A DNA stretch of 64,000 bases from Antedon mediterranea. Lineage: Eukaryota > Echinodermata > Crinoidea > Comatulida > Antedonidae. The stretch covers positions 10,671,001 through 10,735,000 of the forward strand of contig NC_092673.1 in NCBI RefSeq assembly GCF_964355755.1. Direction: 5' to 3'. The stretch's first letter is position 1; each line of letters opens with the position of its first letter. This document shows positions 58,729 to 64,000 of this stretch, one piece after another. The notes beneath the pieces were generated by a model that saw only the letters and a program-made list of their open reading frames with translations, was not told where the DNA came from and did no database searches. The translations under genes and the position numbers were made by a program.

Positions 58729-58988
58729 GGCCAGTTAGCTCAGACGACTGAGCGTCGTGTTGACAACACGTATGTCGTGGGTTCGATTCCCACGCTGGTC
58801 GGTGAAACAGAGTTAAAGATATGCGACCAACTGTGTTTGGGGTTCACAGAATTTACGTCCCCCTTTCCACCACACATCTTGAGAAGGCACTAGCAATGCA
58901 TCTGGTGATGATGTGGTAGAAACGACCCCAAGGCCGTGGCAGGGCCTTAGTGCTGAGGCAGGGAGAGCACATTTTTAATTTTTTTTTG
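58729..58988 (+). mobile_element. tRNA-headed SINE, fuller copy
   Basis: 58729-58801 folds as a complete tRNA, with no mismatch in the acceptor stem apart from G-U pairs. The parts are acceptor GGCCAGT/GCTGGTC, D arm GCTC/GAGC, anticodon stem TCGTG/CACGT (one mismatch) with loop TTGACAA (anticodon GAC, Val), and T arm GTGGG-TTCGATT-CCCAC. It has no terminator. It runs on into about 180 bp of body with a hairpin word AAGGCCGTGGCAGGGCCTT, then GTGCTGAGGCAGGGAGAGC and a T-rich tail. This is tRNA head plus unrelated body plus simple tail, the SINE layout. The body may be one of the conserved SINE central domains, but I cannot name it. A deleted copy lies at 45284. Confidence 0.72.
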
Positions 58989-59955
58989 GCTTTCGCTACA
59001 TGTATTTGATCTCGTAAATGTTATGTTTAGCACCCTCAATTTAATGTAAAAAGAAATTAATTTATCTTCGTTACGTGTTCAGAAGAGAATGTATGTCTCA
59101 CCGTAGTTTGGTATGCCGTTTGTTATTATGCAAATGAGTTTTTGCAGATTTCCCACTACATTTTTTAAACAGATAATTTGTCTCCGATGATTTTTGTATG
59201 GGGTTAATGGAGAGTGAAATAGATCAAATATAGAACATTTGCAAAGATGCCGATTTCCAGACTGATTTCGAAACTTAGATTAATTCCGCCGCCGGGCTAG
59301 GCCTTAGGCATATACGAAGTCGAGACGAAGTAGAAAACTCTACCTAAACTTTTGAATTCGCATCTGGATAGTTGAATTTTTAACAAATATCATAAATATC
59401 ATAGGTGATTATGTATGGTAATAAGTATAAGTATAAGTGCAATTCTGGGCTCTATTTTCATTATTAGCTCTGCCCCAAACATGGTGGGCTAGTAGGCCTA
59501 CTGGAGACCTAATATTTAATTTCATATTTCAATGAATAGGTGCACTTTCCGGGGACAAGCTCTATTGTCCTTGTTAGTCTTATATATTTTGTTTCATATA
59601 ATTTCAAATCATGTAAAGTACCATTTTCAGGCGGGAATCTGTGCAACTCTATTTTTTTTATTTTAAACAGTTTGGTATGCCGTCGTGGTTGTTATGCAAA
59701 TGAGCTTGTGCACGTGTATTATGGGGAAGATAATATGTTAATCATTCGCGGTCAACACGCCACACTGTTAAATTTTGATGCTGTTAATATTTACATTAGA
59801 ATATTGTTCAAATCATGTAAATAAAACATTTTCCGGGCGGGAACCCAGCAGCTCTCGAAAAGAACTCCAGGTGGAAAAGAAGCTCACCCATGAGTACTGA
59901 ATATGAAGGAGCACATTGGCTTCTTTTGGAGGCTTTATGGCAGTCTTTTTACATG
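58989..59955 (+). repeat. non-coding octamer-module block (right copy)
   Basis: This is the counterpart of 45396-46550. Octamer ATGCAAAT is at 59128-59135 and 59694-59701. The first module is cut short after TTTTTGCAG and joins directly to AAACAGATAA.TTGTCTCCGATG, so about 200 bp present on the left is absent here. The rest is nearly identical, including GTTGAATTTTTAACAAATATC and GGCGGGAACCCAGCAGCTCTC. The + frame at 59540-59824 has no motif and its left-hand equivalent is disrupted, so no gene is called. Confidence 0.65.
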
Positions 59956-61490
59956 TATTTGAAAAAAAAGGTCCACTGGTTTAGGCCTGACATTTACAAC
60001 ACTCAAAATATCTCACTTTCATAAACAATATTTATTTTCAATTTAAAAAAAAAAAGAAAAAAAATATTCCTAGAGGTTCGAACCCATTACTGAAAGAACT
60101 CAAATCTGAGCATTACCGGTTACGCCACAAACCAGTAGATGAGTGAAGAGCTGATAATAGTCTATTTATATAAAATGAATGATCCATCAATGTAAAATGA
60201 TGTTATGCAACTTTGTTTCTGATTTAAAAAAAGGTCCACTTGGTTAGGCTTGACATTTAAAACCATAAAAATATCTCACTTTCAAAAACAATATTTATTT
60301 TCAAATAAAACAAAAAAGAAAAAAAATATCCCTAGAAGTTTGACCCACTATTGAAATCACTCAAACCTGAGCATTACCCGTTACGCCGCAAACCAGTATA
60401 TGACTGAAGAGCTGATAATAGTCTATTTATATGAAATGAATGATCCATCAATGAAAAATAATGCCATGCAACTTTGTTTCTGATTTTAAAAAAGGTCCAC
60501 TTGTTCAGGCCTGACAGTTGCAACCCTCAAAATATCTCACTTTCAAAAACAATATTTATTTTCAATTAAAAAAAAAAGAAACAAAATATCCGTAGATGTT
60601 CGAACCCACTAGTGAGAGCACTCAAACTTGAGCATTACCCGTTACGCCACAAACCAGTAGATGACTGAAGAGCTGATAATACTCTATTTATATGAAATAA
60701 ATAATAAATCAATGAAAAATAATGCCATGCAACTTTGTTTCTGATTTTAAAAAAGGTCCACTTATTCAGGCCTGATATTTACAACCCTCAAAATATCTCA
60801 CTTTCAAAAAAAATATTTATTTTCAATTTTATAAAAAAAGAAACAAAATATCCGTAGAGGTTCGAACCCACTACTGAGAGCACTCAAACATGAGCATTAT
60901 CCGTTACGCCACAAACCAGTAGATGACTGAGGAGTTGATAATAGTCTATTTATATGAAATGAATGATCAATCAATAAAAAATAATGCCATGCAACTTTGT
61001 TTCTGATTTTAAAAAAAGGTTCATTTGTTTAGGCCTGACATTTACAACACTCAAAATATCTCACTTTCAAAAACAATATTTATTTTCAATTAAAAAAAAA
61101 GAAAGAAAGAAAATATTCGTAGAGGTTCGAACACACTACTGCGAGAACTCAAACCAGAACACTACCGGTTACGCCACAAACCAGTAGATGAGTGAAGAGC
61201 TGATAATAGTCTATTTATATGAAATGAATGATCAATCAATGAAAAATAATGCCATGCAACTTTTTTTCTGATTTTAAAAAAGGTCCACTTGTTTAGGCCT
61301 GACATTTACAACCCTCAAAATATCTCACTTTCAAAAACAATATTTATTTTCAATTTAAAAAAAAATAAAAAAAATATCCCTAGAGGTTCGCACCCACTAC
61401 TCAGAGCACTCAAACCTGAGCATTACCCGTTACGCCACAAACCAGTAGATGAATGAAGAGTTGATAACAGTCTATTTATATGAAATGAAT
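59956..61490 (-). repeat. tandem array of ~262-bp tRNA-like repeat (right cluster, part 1)
   Basis: Six units, with the GGTTCGAACCC landmark (or a one-base variant) near 60075, 60337, 60599, 60860, 61127 and 61387, a period of about 260-267 bp. The unit layout is as in the left cluster. Variation is concentrated in the A-run and in single positions of the box sequences (for example TTTGACCC at 60337, GGTTCGCACCC at 61387). The frame at 60984-61187 is a repeat artefact. Confidence 0.87.
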
Positions 61491-62070
61491 ATATATATAA
61501 ACTTTATTTAGACACGAGACTGATGTGCAGTACAACTCGTTCAATCAATATTGATTGTTTTTACACAAGTTCGTGATACTGTATTACAACAACAAAATCA
61601 ACACCATATAAATACGACAGAAACGAAAAAAATTGAAATTGAAAAGAAACAAAATTACAGCAGAATCCCCTTCATCTGACACCTCTATTTAGGGTACACC
61701 ATACCGGTACTTCCCGTGTAAACGGAAACCCTTATCGAAGTGTATAATTTATGGGGATTCTACTGTAATACATAATAAATCTTTTTGATTTCATTTACCT
61801 TAAAATAAATTAGTGATAAAACACACATTTTATATAGTATTTAGCCATTTTAAAAGTTGGATGTACACCATCGTAGATTACCATACCATTATGTTTTACA
61901 ATGCATTTTTCAGATACGTTTTAAACAACTTAACTGAATTTGGAAGGGTATCAACATTGAGACTATACCATATAATTGCTCGACGATAAGACAGACTTCG
62001 TTTTTTAAAATCGGTTTTTGGCTTCGGGATGAATAGATTGTATCACTGTGCCTTAGATTATAAGGCACAG
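61491..62070 (-). mobile_element. 5'-truncated LINE 3' end inserted in the array
   Basis: On the minus strand, from about 62065, a coding tail reads PYNLRHSDTIYSSRSQ, then after a one-base shift PKTDFKKRSLSYRRA, IIWYSLNVDTLPNSV and KLFKTYLKNAL, then a stop near 61890. This is the conserved C-terminal end of CR1/L2-like LINE reverse-transcriptase proteins (family pattern P.PK.DF.KRSF...W.SLP...FK..LK..L). About 400 bp of 3' UTR follows, ending in TTTATATATATA. The array resumes at GAAAAATAATGCC with about 11 bp of the unit lost, so no clear target duplication exists. The frame at 61910-62134 is this remnant in shifted frame. Confidence 0.7.
62046..62070. repeat. 10-bp perfect hairpin at the LINE 5' junction
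   Basis: CTGTGCCTTA and TAAGGCACAG flank a 5-nt loop (GATTA), exactly at the truncated 5' edge of the LINE remnant. It could be a small inversion made during target-primed insertion, or chance within the coding tail. Confidence 0.6.
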
Positions 62071-64000
62071 AAAAATAATGCCATGCAACTTTGTTTCGGA
62101 ATTTAAAAAAGATCCATTTGTTTAGGCATGACATTCACAACCCTAAAAAATATCTCATTTTCAAAAAATATATTTATTTTCAATAAGAAAAAAAAAAGCA
62201 AAATCCCTAGAGGTTGGAACCCGCTACTGAGAGCACTCAAACCTGGGTATTACCCGTTACGCCACATACCAGTAGATGACTGAAGAGCTGATAATAGTCT
62301 ATTTATATGAAATGAATAATAAATCAATGAAAAATAATGCCATGCAACTTTGTTTCTGATTTTAAAAAAGGTTTACTTGTTTAGGCCTGACATTTACAAC
62401 CCTCAAAATATCTCACTTTGAAAAACAATATTTATTTTCAATTTAAAAAAAAAGAAAAAAAATATCCGTAGAGGTTCGAACCCACTACTGAGAGCACTCA
62501 AACTTGAGTATTACCCGTTACGCCACAAACCAGTAGATGACTGAGGAGCTGATAATAGTCTATATAAATGAAATGAATGATCAATCAATGAAAAATAATG
62601 CCATGCAACTTTATTTCTGATTTTAAAAAAGGTCCACTTGTTTAGGCCTGACATTTACAACCCTCAAAATATCTCACTTTCAAAAACCATATTTATTTTC
62701 AATTTTAAAAAAAAAGAAAAAAAATATCCCTAGAGGTTCGACCCACTGCTCAGAGCACTCAACCCTGAGCATTACCGGTTACGCCACAAACCAGTAGGTG
62801 ACTGAGGAGCTGATAATAGTCTATATATATGAAATGAATGATCAATCAATGAAAAATAATGCCAAGCAACTTTGTTTCTGGTTTTAAAAAAGGTCCACTT
62901 GTTTAGGCCTGACATTTACAACCCTCAAAATATCTCACTTTCAAAAACCATATTTATTTTCAATTTAAAAAAAAAGAAAAAAAATATCCCTAGAGGTTCG
63001 CACCCACTACTCAGAGCACTCAAACCTGAGCATTACCCGTTACGCCACAAACCACTAGATGAATGAAGAGCTGATAATAGTCTATTTATATGAAATGAAT
63101 GATCAATCAATGAAAAATAATGCCATGCAACTTTGTTTCTGATTTTAAAAAAGATCCATTTGTTTAGGCCTGACATTCACAACCCTAAAAAATATCTCAT
63201 TTTCAAAAAAAATATTTATTTTCAATAAGAAAAAAAAAGCAATATCCCTAGAGGTTGGAACCCGCTACTGAGAGCACTCAAACCTGGGTATTACCCGTTA
63301 CGCCACAAACCAGTAGATAACTGAAGAGCTGATAATAGTCTATTTATATGAAATTAATGATCAATCAATGAAAAATAATGGCATGCAACTTTGTTTCTGA
63401 TTTTAAAAAAGGTCCACTTGTTGAGGCCTGATATTTACAACCCTCAAAATATCTCACTTTCAAAAACAATATTTATTTTCAATTTAAAAAAAAAAAATCC
63501 CTAGAGGTTCGAACCCACTACTGAGAGCACTCAAACCTGAGCATTATCCATTACGCCACAAACCAGTAGATGACTGAGGAGCTGATAATAGTCTATTTAT
63601 ATGAAATGAATGATCAATCAATGAAAAATAATGCAATGCAACTTTGTTTCTGATTTTAAAAAAAGGTTCATTTGTTTAGGCCTGACATTTACAACCCTCA
63701 AAATATCTCACTTTCAAAAAAAATATTTATTTTCAATTAAAAAAAAAAGAAAAGAAATATCCCTAGAGGTTCGAACCCACTACTGCGAGCACTCAAACTT
63801 GAGCATTACCCGTTACGCCTCAAACCAGTAGATGACTGAAGAGCTGATAATAGTCTATATGAAATGAATAATAAATCAATGAAAAATAATGCCATGCAAC
63901 TTTGTTTCTGATTTTAAAAAAGGTTCACTTGTTTAGACCTGACATTTACAACCCTCAAAATATCTCACTTTCAAAAACAATATTTATTTTCAATTAAAAA
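62071..64000 (-). repeat. tandem array of ~262-bp tRNA-like repeat (right cluster, part 2, continues off the window)
   Basis: At least seven units, with the B-box landmark near 62213, 62474, 62736, 62998, 63255, 63507 and 63768, plus the start of another unit at the window end. Two units (62213 and 63255) share the variants GGTTGGAACCCGC and CCTGGGTATTACC and are 1042 bp apart (four periods), which shows a higher-order arrangement. Frames at 62872-63066 and 63631-63831 are artefacts of the repeat. Confidence 0.87.
62473..62525 (-). promoter_or_regulatory. internal Pol III promoter-like boxes (representative unit)
   Basis: On the minus strand TGGCGTAACGG (62515-62525) fits the A box TRGCNNARYNGG, and GGGTTCGAACC (62473-62483) fits the B box GGTTCGANNCC. 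They start about 43 nt apart, as in tRNA genes. A T-run (about 62453-62460 on the + strand as A's) follows the B box by some 15 nt, like a Pol III terminator. The same layout recurs in each array unit with scattered substitutions. Whether it is transcribed is unknown. Confidence 0.45.

Noticed and set aside
59540-59824. 94-codon + frame in the octamer block
   Set aside because: Its left-hand counterpart carries base and length differences that change the frame, and no domain is visible.
46551-64000. Functional tRNA genes in each 262-bp unit
   Set aside because: The boxes and spacing are tRNA-like, but acceptor and anticodon stems do not form convincing pairs, so only a tRNA-like repeat is called.

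Overview
The window is repetitive eukaryotic DNA with no recognisable host gene. An invertebrate animal is most likely, and a marine deuterostome (for example an echinoderm) is a guess. The reasons are tRNA-derived SINEs, an animal-type LINE tail, a Helentron-type rolling-circle transposon carrying both OTU and endonuclease domains, and frequent TAGGCCTA-type words. The species cannot be fixed from the sequence. All coding sequence recognised is transposon-derived.

Layout. 1-30257 and 31775-43914 are one GA-rich satellite in a single orientation: TCAGC + (GA)n + TAGA monomers, commonly 17-23 bp, with superimposed higher-order duplications. It is interrupted once, at 30258-31774, by a 1517-bp element with TG..CA ends, a TATA box and a compatible 5-bp target duplication, probably a solo LTR. 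43915-44985 is a different AT-rich satellite of about 190 bp per unit, each unit containing a long inverted repeat. From 44985 the DNA is built from a ~262-bp tandem repeat. On the minus strand each unit looks like a degenerate tRNA with A box, B box and T-run. This array occurs as a left cluster (44985-47550) and a right cluster (58510-64000, running off the window). Both clusters contain the same ~1.2-kb block, made of a tRNA-headed SINE and an octamer-containing module, so they are copies of one ancestral segment. A 580-bp LINE 3' end sits inside the right array.

Between the clusters (about 48230-57768, minus strand) lies a large decayed Helentron. Read 5' to 3' it encodes an OTU cysteine-protease domain, a C2HC zinc finger, a 15-residue tandem repeat, a DUF6570-like double zinc-ribbon region, the Helitron Rep (HUH) domain, a PIF1-type helicase and an AP-type endonuclease. 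At least ten lesions can be placed: single-base frameshifts, in-frame stops, an 11-bp tandem duplication inside the HUH domain, a ~2.3-kb insertion, and a deletion that removes the last helicase motifs. The OTU and endonuclease catalytic residues are still present. The element is therefore a dead autonomous copy whose domains once worked together: Rep nicks and joins, the helicase unwinds. The roles of OTU and endonuclease in such elements are not settled.

The Helentron is flanked on both sides by related short segments. One carries a tRNA-Val(AAC)-like sequence, and another carries TGACGTCA palindromes. This suggests insertion into, or amplification with, a pre-existing tandem arrangement. 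Assembly accuracy over the first 44 kb should be treated with caution.
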